In this document: positions 19,135 through 29,192 of the stretch, in pieces
How positions within the stretch are numbered: the first letter of the stretch is position 1
How the letters are laid out: every line of letters begins with the position of its first letter
From: Rhodomicrobium vannielii ATCC 17100
GTDB lineage: Bacteria > Pseudomonadota > Alphaproteobacteria > Rhizobiales > Rhodomicrobiaceae
DNA: 64,000 bases
Assembly (NCBI RefSeq): GCF_000166055.1
Contig: NC_014664.1
Location: forward strand, 743,927-807,926
Direction: 5' to 3'
Notes under the pieces: generated by a model
Told to the model about the DNA's origin: nothing
The model's database searches: none
What the model saw: the letters and a program-made list of their open reading frames with translations, nothing else
Program-made: the position numbers and the translations under genes

Positions 19135-19272
19135 AAAGAAAGGCGATAATGACGCGAGCGGACTCGGCTTCATCCAAAAAGGGGGTTTTGGCGCATGGCG
19201 CTCTTCCCGTTCCTGGTCCGAATATCCAATGCATTTTCGCAGCCGAGCCGGCCTTCAAGAAGGAATAGGGAA

Positions 19273-19977
19273 ATGACTGCCCACACCGTCACCGCCTACG
19301 ATCAGGAGCTCAAGGCTCTCGAAAACGCCATCGCCCGCATGGGTGGTCTCGCCGAGCAGCAATTGCGGCTCGTGCTCTCCGCCGTCACCGAGGCCGATCC
19401 GGAAAAGGCGATCAAGGTTATTGCCGGCGATCAGGTGATCGACGCGGTGCAGCGCGAAGTCGAGGAAATGACGGTTCAGCTCATCGCGCGCCGCCAGCCG
19501 GTCGCGGTGGACCTTCGCGTTGTGCTGGGCGCGCTTCGCATCGCGAGCGACCTCGAACGCATCGGCGACCTCGCGAAAAGCACGGCGAAGCGCCTCGCGC
19601 AGTTCGATGAAAAGGCGTGGCTCTCGCCCATGACGAAGAGCCTCACCGCTATCGGCGATCTGGCGGCCCTTCAGCTCAAGACGGTGCTCGACGCATATTC
19701 GCAGCGCAATCTCGATCAGGCGCTGCTCGTCTGGAACCGCGACGAGGAAATCGACCGCCAGTATAATGCGCTGTTCCGCGAGTTGCTTACCTACATGATG
19801 GAAGACCCGCGCACGATCACCTTCTCGGCACATCTCCTGTTCTGCGCGAAGAACATCGAGCGAATCGGCGATCACTGCACGAACATCGCGGAAATCGCGG
19901 CCTACATCATCACGGGCGAGCCGCTCGTCGAGAACCGGCCGCGTGCGGATATTGCGCCCGTCCCGTCGGAAGGCTGA
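19273..19977 (+). CDS. phoU: Phosphate signalling protein PhoU
   Basis: A 234-residue protein made of two repeated three-helix bundles. The metal-binding E/D-x-x-x-D type motifs are visible as LRIASDLERIGDLAKS in the first half and CAKNIERIGDHCTNIAE in the second. PhoU restrains the Pst transporter and PhoR-PhoB signalling. GGAATAGGGAA precedes the ATG at 19273; an in-frame ATG 26 codons earlier has no such site. Unusually, no pst genes or phoB are adjacent; the gene stands alone between a CsoR-type regulator and formaldehyde dehydrogenase. Confidence 0.95.
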   Translation: MTAHTVTAYDQELKALENAIARMGGLAEQQLRLVLSAVTEADPEKAIKVIAGDQVIDAVQREVEEMTVQLIARRQPVAVDLRVVLGALRIASDLERIGDLAKSTAKRLAQFDEKAWLSPMTKSLTAIGDLAALQLKTVLDAYSQRNLDQALLVWNRDEEIDRQYNALFRELLTYMMEDPRTITFSAHLLFCAKNIERIGDHCTNIAEIAAYIITGEPLVENRPRADIAPVPSEG

Positions 19978-20171
19978 TCGGGACACGCGCGACGCGCTTC
20001 AGCCGCTCGGGATCGTCCTTGGATGCGGGCGGCTGCCCTTAGGCCCCGGCGCGCGAGCTTCAATCCGACGTGAGAGCCGTGGAAGTGTCGAGCCGGCCTT
20101 GTTGAAAGCGGCAGCGCGCGGCGTAAACTCTCTTGTCACATATGCGGAAAACGCAAAGGGAGGATACGGGA

Positions 20172-21278
<1,107 letters not shown>

Positions 21279-21445
21279 TGTGCATCAAACCTATGCGCCA
21301 CAGCACCAAAGCGTTTCTTTTTGAAGCGGACTTATGGAAATGCTCTGTCTTATTGCTTTTGCGCTACGCTCACGCCGGTAACCATAGGCCGATGCAGATA
21401 CGGAGCGCCGTTGCCGCGCCCAAGCCCGGCGTTCATATTCGACCT

Positions 21446-21952
21446 ATGCGTATATTTTCGACAGCACTCGTCTTGTTTCTTTGCCTCGGCGTCGGTGGCC
21501 TTTCGGCGGCGGAACGCGTTGCGGTCTTCGATTTTGAAATGATCGACGCGAATTCCGACACCGCGAGCCTTGGCAGCCGTCCCGAAGAGGCGCAGCGGCT
21601 CAAGGCGGCGGCCGCCCGGTTGCGCGAAGCCCTTGTCCGCTCCGGCAAGTTCGAAATGGCGGACCTGACGCCGGTGGAGCCGTCTGCGCGTGCCTTCAAC
21701 CTCAGCGCGTGCAACGGGTGCGACGGCGCGCTTGCCCGTAAGGTCGATGCCGTGATTTCCATCACCGGATCGGTGCAGAAAGTACAGGATGTCCCGCGCG
21801 CCATGGCTGTTTTCGTCCGCGACGTGGAGACCGGGAAGCTTCTTGCAAGCAAGAGTGTCGATATACGCGAGGACACGGACGACGCCTGGAAAGGGGCGGT
21901 CGATGAACTCGCCGCGACCTGCGTTCTTCCCCTGAATCTCGAAGACAACTGA
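21446..21952 (+). CDS. Exported DUF2380/DUF3280-like protein
   Basis: A 168-residue protein with a signal peptide (MRIFSTALVLFLCLGVGGLSAAE) followed by RVAVFDFEMIDANSD, the typical opening of DUF2380/DUF3280 proteins. The middle has CNGCDGALARKVDAVISITG with a CxxC pair, then a strand-rich C-terminus. Such proteins are often encoded beside PQQ-dependent alcohol dehydrogenase genes and may help in their periplasmic assembly; the role is not established. It lies 167 bases after frmA and converges with pqqE. Confidence 0.75.
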   Translation: MRIFSTALVLFLCLGVGGLSAAERVAVFDFEMIDANSDTASLGSRPEEAQRLKAAAARLREALVRSGKFEMADLTPVEPSARAFNLSACNGCDGALARKVDAVISITGSVQKVQDVPRAMAVFVRDVETGKLLASKSVDIREDTDDAWKGAVDELAATCVLPLNLEDN

Positions 21953-21961
21953 AGTTTGCGG

Positions 21962-23089
21962 TTAAGTGCGCCCGATCCGCCGGTAAACGAAGGGTGGCGG
22001 GGCGGCGGCGCTCGCCTCGGCAAACCCGGCCATCAGCCCGTGATGAGGCGAGAGGCTGCACGCTGGGTCCGTGGCTTCAGCGTCGCCCGTGAGCGCGAAC
22101 GCCTGACACCGGCACCCACCGAAATCGACCGCCTTGCGCGGGCAGGAGCGGCACGGCTCCTTCATCCATTCATCGCCACGAAAGCGATTGAACGCCGCGC
22201 CGTCATACCAGATTTCAGCGAGCGGCTTGTCCCTCACCGTGTCGAAGGGCAGGGGAAGGATCTCGGCGGCGTGGCACGGCAGAACCTTGCCGGAAGGCGT
22301 GATGGTGATGACGTCCTTCGCCCAGCCGCCCATGCACGGCTTCGGGAATTGCGCGTAGGTGTCGGGCGTTACGTAGTCGATGTTGAGCAAGCCCTTCAGC
22401 CGCTCGCGCGCTTCGCCGACGATGGCGGCTTCTTCGAGGACGGCGTCATAATCCGGCACCAGCGCCGCGCGGTTCTTCGCCGCCCAGCCGTAATATTGCA
22501 CATGCGCGATTTCGAGTCGGTCCGCGTCGAGTTCAAGCGCAAGCTCGATCAACGCGGCCGCCTGCCCGATATTGTGGCGGTGCGTCGGCGCGTTGAGCGT
22601 CAGCGGAAGACCCGCCTCGCGCACCCATCGCGCCACATCAAGCTTCCGCGCGAGGCTTCCCGTGTAATTGCCGATGCGGTCGGACATCTCGGCGTCGAGC
22701 GCCTGAAGGCTGAGTTGCACATGATCGAGACCGCAATCGGCAAGCCGCGCCACGCGTTCGCGGGTCTGCGTCACGCCCGCCGTGATGAGGTTCGTGTAGA
22801 CGCCGCGCGCCGAGAGCGCCGCCACGAAGTCATCGAGGTCCGCCCGAAGTGTTGGCTCGCCGCCCGACAGGTGCACCTGAAGCACGCCGAGGTCCGCCGC
22901 CTGCTCGAACGCGGAGCGCCAACCGCGCGTGTCGAGTTCATCCGCCGCCTTGAGGAGGGTCAGCGGGTTCGAGCAATAGGGGCATTGCAGCGGGCAGCGA
23001 TGCGTCAACTCCGCGAGCAGGCCGAGCGGCGGCCCGGCGCGCGCGGCGGCGTTGGACGTCACAGCGTCAGCAGGCGCAAATCCATCCAT
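21962..23089 (-). CDS. pqqE: PQQ biosynthesis radical SAM protein PqqE
   Basis: A 375-residue radical S-adenosylmethionine enzyme that crosslinks Glu and Tyr of the PqqA peptide. The SAM [4Fe-4S] cysteines are Cys32, Cys36 and Cys39 (CPLQCPYC), followed by LSGGEPTLR. The C-terminal SPASM cysteines appear in KPCMGGW, LPCHAAE and EPCRSCPRKAVDFGGCRCQAF. It overlaps pqqD by about 30 bases on the minus strand, so the two are translationally coupled. Length and motifs are normal for the family. Confidence 0.96.
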   Translation of the reverse strand: MDGFAPADAVTSNAAARAGPPLGLLAELTHRCPLQCPYCSNPLTLLKAADELDTRGWRSAFEQAADLGVLQVHLSGGEPTLRADLDDFVAALSARGVYTNLITAGVTQTRERVARLADCGLDHVQLSLQALDAEMSDRIGNYTGSLARKLDVARWVREAGLPLTLNAPTHRHNIGQAAALIELALELDADRLEIAHVQYYGWAAKNRAALVPDYDAVLEEAAIVGEARERLKGLLNIDYVTPDTYAQFPKPCMGGWAKDVITITPSGKVLPCHAAEILPLPFDTVRDKPLAEIWYDGAAFNRFRGDEWMKEPCRSCPRKAVDFGGCRCQAFALTGDAEATDPACSLSPHHGLMAGFAEASAAAPPPFVYRRIGRT

Positions 23090-23358
23090 CCCTGTATGAA
23101 CTCCAGCACATCGGCTTCAATGGTCTCGACGGGTGCGGCGTACTCGGCGGCGAGCGTCGCAGACATGGCGGCAATGGTTCGCTCGCCGTCGCAGAGCTTC
23201 AGGATGTCGACGGCGATGTCGTCCGGCCAGTAGACCCGCTCCGGCGCGAGCACAGCGTGTCGCCCGCGCACCGGATCGAAATGCAGGCGCACATGCCTCG
23301 GCATTATTGGCGCGCTGCGCGCCGATACGAGAGGCCGCGTTCGCGCCAAGCTCGTCAT
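23059..23358 (-). CDS. pqqD: PqqA-binding chaperone PqqD
   Basis: A 99-residue winged-helix-like peptide chaperone that presents PqqA to PqqE. The family core is MPRHVRLHFDPVRGRHAVLAPERVYWPD, then ILKLCDGERTIAAM. The first ~18 residues are extra compared with shorter PqqD proteins, and the internal ATG before PRHVRL is an alternative start. The start overlaps the pqqC stop as ATGA. Confidence 0.93.
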   Translation of the reverse strand: MTSLARTRPLVSARSAPIMPRHVRLHFDPVRGRHAVLAPERVYWPDDIAVDILKLCDGERTIAAMSATLAAEYAAPVETIEADVLEFIQGWMDLRLLTL

Positions 23359-24140
23359 GGACGGAAAGCTCCGGGCGCGATCAGCCCCGGCTCGACATAG
23401 GCGAGATGCAGCGCATCGAGTTGCGCCCAGAGCACCTGCGTCTTGAACAGAAGCGCGTCCACAACCGCCTGCTGCGCATCCGCCGTGCGCGCGTGCGCCC
23501 TCACATAAGTCAGCGCGAATTCTACGTCGCGCGGGGCCTGACCGAGTCGTCGGGTGAAATAGCCCATCATCGCCTCGTCGATGAAATCGTAATTAGCGAG
23601 CATGCCGGAGATGCGCTCCGAGTGGATGCCGGGCGCAAAGAGTTCGGTGAGCGAGGACGCGATGCCTTCGAGTAGCGTCTTCTCGCGCGCGAAATTCAGA
23701 TAGGCGTCGCAGGCGAAGCGCGTGCCCGGAAGGATGCCGCGCGTGGACTCGACATAACCGCGCGGCAGGCCCAGCGCGTCCGTCAGGCGAAGCCAGCGCA
23801 CGATGCCGCCCTCGTCGTCGCCGATGCCGTCGTGATCGAAATAGCGCTGCCGCCATTCGAGGCGCATGGCGCGGTCGGCCATCTTCGAAATTAGCGCCGC
23901 ATCCTTTCGCGGGATCGTCGCCTGGTAATAATAGCGGTTCAATGCCCACGCCTGCACCTGCGGCTTCGAGAGCTTGCCGCCATGCAGCAGCTTGTGAAAC
24001 GGGTGCAGATTGTGATAGCGGCGCGCGCCGATTTCGCGGAGCAGTGCTTCGAGGCCGTCCGGCGATAACCCGGCTGCGGGAACCGTCGTGTCAAGATCGG
24101 GCGCGGTCGCGCTTGCCGCATTCGGTTCCGCCGCGCTCAT
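23355..24140 (-). CDS. pqqC: Pyrroloquinoline-quinone synthase PqqC
   Basis: A 261-residue heme-oxygenase-fold oxidase that performs the last ring closure and eight-electron oxidation of PQQ synthesis. It shows the conserved RYHNLHPFHKLLHGGKLS, WALNRYYYQATIPRKDA, and YFDHDGIGDDEGGI segments with active-site His, Tyr and Arg residues. The N-terminal 25 residues are Ala-rich and not conserved. It is the first gene of a pqqCDE unit; pqqA and pqqB are not seen upstream, where the next gene is ATP12. Confidence 0.95.
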   Translation of the reverse strand: MSAAEPNAASATAPDLDTTVPAAGLSPDGLEALLREIGARRYHNLHPFHKLLHGGKLSKPQVQAWALNRYYYQATIPRKDAALISKMADRAMRLEWRQRYFDHDGIGDDEGGIVRWLRLTDALGLPRGYVESTRGILPGTRFACDAYLNFAREKTLLEGIASSLTELFAPGIHSERISGMLANYDFIDEAMMGYFTRRLGQAPRDVEFALTYVRAHARTADAQQAVVDALLFKTQVLWAQLDALHLAYVEPGLIAPGAFRP

Positions 24141-24301
24141 GGTTCGGATGCCATGCCGGTAAGTGCCACGTTCAGACCTCCGCGAGTCCGCCTCCGCCGC
24201 TGCCCGCGCAGCGGCGCTCGGTTGGCATAAACCCGCCGGGCCGACTTGGTGCCATTGCCGCGTCCTAAGGCTTTGTGGTGCGGTGGATTTTGGTGCGCCG
24301 C

Positions 24302-25015
24302 TTACGCGAGCGCGAAGAAGCGCGACGCCTTGTCGAAATCGTCGGAGCGGCGCTTCAGACGCTCGGCGGCGTCAAAATCCTGGCCCCATTGCGCCGCCTG
24401 CCACGCCTCATCGACATGCGCCGCTGCCCACGTCGCCGCCAGATCGAGGAATCCATCCACATGCGCGATCGCGAGCAGCGCCGAGCCGGTGAGCGTCGTC
24501 ATCATGTGCAGCGCGGCGAGCCGGAACGGCCCGTAGGCGGCGACGGCGTTGCGAATGGCTTCGAGCGACGCGGGCGGCTGCGCGACATGGCCGACACCCT
24601 CGGCCACCTCGAACGTCGCGCCATATTTCTCGCGGATGAAGGCGAGCACCGGGTTCCAGGCCTCCGCCTGCCGGGTGGCGAGCGCGGCGGGAAAAGGCGC
24701 GCGATAGCACAGAAGGTCGCTCGCCGCGAAGGACACGATTTCGTCCACGACCTCGGCTTCGCGCGGCGCGACTGCGTCGGCGGCGCTGTTCGCAAGCCGC
24801 GTGAAGAACAGGCTGTGCGGCGCGATGGTCTCGCCTTGCTCGTTCCATTCCCCGGCGATGGCGTCGGCGAGGCCCCGAGTCGGCACGGCGAGCGCGCGGC
24901 CGGCGGGCGTCTTTATGGTGCGCCCGTCGAGGTGGATCTGGAACGCGCCGTCGTGCTCGGCGACGGTGGCGTCTTTGTAGAAGCGTTTGAGGGTCTTCTG
25001 TTCGGATGCGGTCAT
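24302..25015 (-). CDS. ATP12-family F1-ATPase assembly chaperone
   Basis: A 237-residue protein of the ATP12 family, whose mitochondrial member chaperones the F1 alpha subunit. Conserved blocks are KRFYKDATV, FQIHLDGRTIKTPAGRAL, GEWNEQGETIAPHSLFFTRLANSA and LLCYRAPFPAALATRQ, then WNPVLAFI. No signal peptide. It is the last gene of a run that begins with yajC-secD-secF, 10 bases after the NDUFAF6-like gene, so cotranscription is likely. Confidence 0.92.
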   Translation of the reverse strand: MTASEQKTLKRFYKDATVAEHDGAFQIHLDGRTIKTPAGRALAVPTRGLADAIAGEWNEQGETIAPHSLFFTRLANSAADAVAPREAEVVDEIVSFAASDLLCYRAPFPAALATRQAEAWNPVLAFIREKYGATFEVAEGVGHVAQPPASLEAIRNAVAAYGPFRLAALHMMTTLTGSALLAIAHVDGFLDLAATWAAAHVDEAWQAAQWGQDFDAAERLKRRSDDFDKASRFFALA

Positions 25016-25025
25016 CGTTCGTCCG

Positions 25026-25886
25026 TCAGAGTTTGTTGCGGCGCGCCGCGCGCCAGATGCGCCAGAACCGGCCCAGCGGGTTGAGCGTGACGCTGTCCCG
25101 CAAGGGGTGGAAGTTTGGCGCGGCCATCGCCTGAAGATAGGGCTCGACGAGCGCCAGAGGAAGGAAGGCCGCGCGTGCGTGCGGCGCGATGTTGGCCTGC
25201 TTCACGCGAAAACGCTGAAGGGCTAACGCAGCGTCGGCGCGCAATTCGGTAAGTGCGGCCCTGAGTTTGGGGCTGACCTCGCCGAGCGCCATGGCTTCGA
25301 AATCGACGCCTTTCGCTTCAAGGAGCGCGAACGGCAGGGGCAGGCGACCGTGCGCGACGGAGAAAGGCAGCGCGCGCAGTGTTTCGATGACGCCGAGCGC
25401 AAGACCTGCCTCGCGGGCGGCGTCTTTCGTGGTGTCGCTTCGGTCGCCAAGCGCTGCTGCTGCGAGTTCGAACAACGCGCCTTGGGAGTCTTCGATGAGG
25501 CCTGCGAATTCCGCGTTGTCGGCGGGGCTGTCGCCGAACAGTTCGGGCACGCGCGCGTCGACCATGGCGAGGAGACGCTCGCGGGGCAGGTTATGCGCGG
25601 CAACGGCGGCTTTCAGCGCGTCGGCGACGGGGTTGCCGGTTTTCTCGCCCGTGGCGCCGGACTCTATCGCATCCCGCCACCATTTGAGGCGGATCTGTCC
25701 GGCCAGCGGCTCGCGCGCGACCGCAAGCACGTGGTTCAACTCGGCGTTGAAGGCGTAGAGAGCGAGAAGCGCGGGGCGGGCCGCATCGGCCGCGAAAAGC
25801 GCGCTCCAGTAGCGGTCGCGGTCGCGCGTGCGGACGAGTTCCGCCGCGCTCAGGTCGTCGGCGCGCGTGTCGGCGGCGGGCGACAT
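25026..25886 (-). CDS. NDUFAF6-like squalene/phytoene synthase-fold protein
   Basis: A 286-residue protein of the squalene/phytoene synthase superfamily. It has RDRDRYWSALFAADAARPALLALYAFNAELN, then IRLKWWRDAI, but the aspartate-rich prenyl-diphosphate-binding motifs are not kept: YAFNAELNHV stands where synthases have two Asp. This is the pattern of NDUFAF6, a respiratory complex I assembly factor, so an assembly role is inferred rather than prenyl synthesis. The start at 25886 follows the preceding stop by five bases. Confidence 0.8.
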   Translation of the reverse strand: MSPAADTRADDLSAAELVRTRDRDRYWSALFAADAARPALLALYAFNAELNHVLAVAREPLAGQIRLKWWRDAIESGATGEKTGNPVADALKAAVAAHNLPRERLLAMVDARVPELFGDSPADNAEFAGLIEDSQGALFELAAAALGDRSDTTKDAAREAGLALGVIETLRALPFSVAHGRLPLPFALLEAKGVDFEAMALGEVSPKLRAALTELRADAALALQRFRVKQANIAPHARAAFLPLALVEPYLQAMAAPNFHPLRDSVTLNPLGRFWRIWRAARRNKL

Positions 25887-25891
25887 GCGGG

Positions 25892-26272
25892 TCAGCCTCT
25901 CGGGATCGGGAGCAGCGCGGCGGTAAAGCGGCGACGCTCGGCGATGAGCACATTGTAGGTGCGGCAGGCCGCTGCGGTGTCCATCGTTTCGAGGCCGAGG
26001 CCGCGCTTTTCGATCTGCCGCGCGAAGGCAGGCGAGGCGAAGCGCAGGCTTGCGCCGGTGCCGTAGAGGAGGAAGTCGCCCGGCGTTTCGCGCGTATCGA
26101 GGAAGCGGAGGATATCCGCCTCCCGCGAGTCTTCGGGCGCCGTCCACGCGAAGACTTCGGCGGTCGAGATGAGGAGCGCCGCATCGCGGATCGTGCCCGC
26201 GAATTGAAGCGTGCCCCCCGGCGTCAGCGAGACAGGTGCGCGCGGGCCAAGGCGTATCAGGGAACCGCTCAT
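25892..26272 (-). CDS. Mth938-fold protein, NDUFAF3-like (DUF498)
   Basis: A 126-residue small soluble protein of the Mth938/DUF498 family. It shows PGGTLQFAGTIRDAALLIS, then GDFLLYGTGASLRF and a RTYNVLIAERRRFTAALLP C-terminus, like mitochondrial NDUFAF3. That factor acts in complex I assembly. The gene lies 14 bases after secF and directly before the NDUFAF6-like gene; linkage of the family to secDF is common in alphaproteobacteria. Confidence 0.85.
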   Translation of the reverse strand: MSGSLIRLGPRAPVSLTPGGTLQFAGTIRDAALLISTAEVFAWTAPEDSREADILRFLDTRETPGDFLLYGTGASLRFASPAFARQIEKRGLGLETMDTAAACRTYNVLIAERRRFTAALLPIPRG

Positions 26273-26286
26273 TGGCCGCGCTCCCG

Positions 26287-27417
26287 TCAGCGGCGCTTGC
26301 CGCGTCCGGCCTTGCGTCCCGCAGGCGGACGGTAACCGGATGGCTTTGTAGCGACCCGCGCGGGGGTCGGAGTTTCGACCTCAGGCGTGTCCGTCGGCTC
26401 AAACGCATCGGCTTCGCTCGCCTCGACGGCCGGGCGATTTTCGGGGCGGGACGGAGCGGGCTTGGCAGCTTTGGACGCGGGAACGCCCGGCTTTGCGCCT
26501 GCCTTCTCGACGCCGCTCCAGTCGCGCTTGACACCGATGAGGATCAGGAACGGCGCGGCGATGTAAACCGATGAATAGGTTCCGATCAGCGTGCCGAAGA
26601 TCATCGCGAAGGTGAAGCCGCGGATGACCTCGCCGCCGAAGATATAAAGCGGGATCAGCGCCATGAGCACGGTGGCCACGGTCATGATCGTGCGCGACAT
26701 CGTCTCGTTGACGGAGAGGTCGAGCAACTGCGGGAGCGGCATCTTCTTGTAGCGGCGTAAATTCTCGCGGATACGGTCGTAGATGACGACGGTGTCGTTG
26801 ATCGAATAGCCGAGGATGGTGAGTAGCGCCGCGACGATGGTGAGGTCGAAGTCGAGTCCGAACAGCGACCACAGTCCGATGGTGATCATCACGTCATGCA
26901 CGAGCGCGATGATGGCGCCGAGCGCGAACTGCCACTCGAACCGAAACCACACATAGGCGAAGATGCCGAGATTGGCGAGAACGAGCGCCCAGATCGCCGA
27001 GTTGATCAGCTCCTTCGAGACGGTGCTGCCGACCTGCTCGCGGCGGAGTTCCTTCGTTCCTTGCGGGAGCGCGGCCAGAACCTTGTCGGCGGCGACCTTC
27101 TGCGCCTCCGGTCCGCCTTCCTGCTCCGGGAAGCGGATGAGAAGCTCGTCGTCCTTGCCAAAATTCTGGATCTGGATCTCGCCAACGCCGATTTCAGTCA
27201 GCGTCGTGCGCAGCTTGGCGGCTTCGGCGGCGGTGGGCGTCTGCACCTGCATCAGCGTGCCGCCCTTGAAGTCGATGCCGAAGTTCAGCCCTTGGATGAA
27301 CAGAAGCACGACCGTGCCGACGATGCCGATGATCGACAGCGCGAAGCAGACCTTGAAGTATTTGACGAAGTGGAAGTTCGTCTTCTGCGGGAGGCGGAAC
27401 AGCGGTTTCAGCAGCAT
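26287..27417 (-). CDS. secF: Protein translocase subunit SecF
   Basis: A 376-residue RND-type inner-membrane protein. After an N-terminal cytoplasmic segment come one membrane helix (FALSIIGIVGTVVLLFIQGL), the GIDFKGGT motif, a periplasmic loop, and five more helices with YSINDTVVIYDRIREN and LNETMSRTIMT-type motifs (here VNETMSRTIMT). A 90-residue Pro/Ala/Lys-rich tail is unusually long and probably disordered. With SecD it uses the proton gradient to complete export of preproteins. secD lies 85 bases upstream. Confidence 0.96.
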   Translation of the reverse strand: MLLKPLFRLPQKTNFHFVKYFKVCFALSIIGIVGTVVLLFIQGLNFGIDFKGGTLMQVQTPTAAEAAKLRTTLTEIGVGEIQIQNFGKDDELLIRFPEQEGGPEAQKVAADKVLAALPQGTKELRREQVGSTVSKELINSAIWALVLANLGIFAYVWFRFEWQFALGAIIALVHDVMITIGLWSLFGLDFDLTIVAALLTILGYSINDTVVIYDRIRENLRRYKKMPLPQLLDLSVNETMSRTIMTVATVLMALIPLYIFGGEVIRGFTFAMIFGTLIGTYSSVYIAAPFLILIGVKRDWSGVEKAGAKPGVPASKAAKPAPSRPENRPAVEASEADAFEPTDTPEVETPTPARVATKPSGYRPPAGRKAGRGKRR

Positions 27418-27502
27418 GGCTTGGCTCGTTCGGCGCTAGAGCAGGCCGCGTTCGACGCGGCGTTGCTCGACAATAAGAAACTAGAGTGTCGTTTTTGACT
27501 CT

Positions 27503-29149
27503 CTAGATGTGAAGGGCGGTCGGGCGCGTCTGGCGCAGCCATGTCGACACCATCAGACGCGTCAGCGTGATCGCGGTGAACAGCGAACTCACGATGCCGA
27601 AAGATAGCGTGACCGCGAAGCCTTTCACCGTGCCCGACCCGAAAGCGTAGAGGATCAGCGCGGCGAGAAGGGCGGTCAGATGCGAGTCGATGATCGTCGC
27701 GTAAGCGCGGTCGAAGCCCGCCTCAATGGCTGAAATCATGCCTCGCCCGGTTCGCAGTTCCTCGCGTATGCGCTCGTAAATGAGCACGTTCGCATCCACT
27801 GCGACGCCCATGGTCAGCACGATACCGGCGATGCCCGGCATGGTCAGCGTCGCGTGGAACAGCGAAAGGCAGGCCATGATGATGGCGATGTTGACGGCCA
27901 GCGCGATCACGGAGAATACGCCGAACAGCCCGTAAGCCGAGATCATGAACAGCGAGACAGCCGCGAAGCCGACAGCGGCGGCGATGGAGCCCGCGTCGAT
28001 GGAGTCCGCGCCGAGGCTTGGGCCGACGGAGCGTTCCTCGATAATGGACAGCGCGGCCGGAAGCGCGCCAGAGCGCAGCAGCAGCGCGAGGCGGTTCGTT
28101 TCCTCGACGCCGAAATTGCCCGTGATCTGGCCGCGTCCGCCCGGAATTTCGGAGCGGATGACGGGGGCCGAGATCACCTTGCCGTCGAGGATGATGGCGA
28201 AGGGCCGGCCGATATTTTCGCGGGTGACGCGAGCGAACGCCGCCGCACCACGGCTGTTGAACTCGAAATCGACCGCGCGCTCGCCCACACCGCCCGCGCG
28301 GCTGTCATAGCCCGCATAGGCGTTCACGAGGTCGTCGCCCGAAACGATCACTTCCTTATGCACAAGCACGAACTGGCCCGGCCGCTCCTGATCCGGCAGA
28401 AGCTGGGAGTCCGGCGGCACGCCGTGGTCTTTCGCGTCTTCCGCCGACATCGACGAGTCGACAAGCTGGAAGGTGAGTTTCGCCGTGGTGCCGACGCGGG
28501 ACTTCACCTCGTCGGGAGCAAGGCCCGGCACCTGGATGAGGATGCGATCCTTGCCGTTTGCGCCGCCCTGCGCCTGAATGGTCGCTTCGGTCGTGCCCTG
28601 CGGATCGACGCGTCGGCGGATGACTTCGATGGAGCGCGAGATCGCGTTTTCGATGCGGCGCTGAATGCCTGCCTGCGTCGGCTCAAGCGTGATGACGCCC
28701 GGCTGTGTGGACTGCACGGCGACGTCCATTCCTGTATCGCCGCCGGAACTCGTCAGCAGCGACGTGGAAAGCGGCTGCGCCAAAGTCTTGAGCTTCGTCA
28801 GCGCGGCGTCCGTATTCGCCGGGTCGCGCAGGTTTACGCGCACCTGATTGCCCGCGATGACCACGCCCGAATGAGCGATCCGCGCTTCGCTCAGCGACCG
28901 GCGCGATTCGGTCTGGATGGATTGCAGCCAGTCCTTTTTCAACTGCGCCGTGTCGATCTGGTAAAGCAGGTGCGTGCCGCCGCGAAGGTCGAGGCCGAGC
29001 GGCATGCGGGGAAGCTGCGCCCATGAGGGCAGGCTCTCATAGGTCGAGAGCGGTATCACGTTCGGCAGCGCGAAGATCACCGACGCGACGGATATGAGAA
29101 TCGTCGCCACCGCGCCCCAGCGCGAAAAATGCAACGTGAATGCGCTCAT
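27503..29149 (-). CDS. secD: Protein translocase subunit SecD
   Basis: A 548-residue partner of SecF. The N-terminal helix is followed by LGLDLRGGTHLLYQID, the large periplasmic region, then six-helix RND core with GVAVDANVLIYERIREELRTG and AYATIIDSHLTALLAALILYAFGSG. Length fits the alphaproteobacterial form. The start codon lies 43 bases after the yajC stop, giving the usual yajC-secD-secF operon order. Confidence 0.97.
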   Translation of the reverse strand: MSAFTLHFSRWGAVATILISVASVIFALPNVIPLSTYESLPSWAQLPRMPLGLDLRGGTHLLYQIDTAQLKKDWLQSIQTESRRSLSEARIAHSGVVIAGNQVRVNLRDPANTDAALTKLKTLAQPLSTSLLTSSGGDTGMDVAVQSTQPGVITLEPTQAGIQRRIENAISRSIEVIRRRVDPQGTTEATIQAQGGANGKDRILIQVPGLAPDEVKSRVGTTAKLTFQLVDSSMSAEDAKDHGVPPDSQLLPDQERPGQFVLVHKEVIVSGDDLVNAYAGYDSRAGGVGERAVDFEFNSRGAAAFARVTRENIGRPFAIILDGKVISAPVIRSEIPGGRGQITGNFGVEETNRLALLLRSGALPAALSIIEERSVGPSLGADSIDAGSIAAAVGFAAVSLFMISAYGLFGVFSVIALAVNIAIIMACLSLFHATLTMPGIAGIVLTMGVAVDANVLIYERIREELRTGRGMISAIEAGFDRAYATIIDSHLTALLAALILYAFGSGTVKGFAVTLSFGIVSSLFTAITLTRLMVSTWLRQTRPTALHI

Positions 29150-29192
29150 CGACCCTGTTCCCCTTGATGCGCTGCGTACTCAGGCTGCGCGC

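Noticed and set aside
24141..24301. Possible pqqA peptide gene upstream of pqqC
   Set aside because: No short frame with the E-x3-Y core was found on the minus strand in this spacer.
27854..29026. 390-codon + strand frame opposite secD
   Set aside because: Antisense shadow of a certain gene; no domain and no ribosome-binding site.
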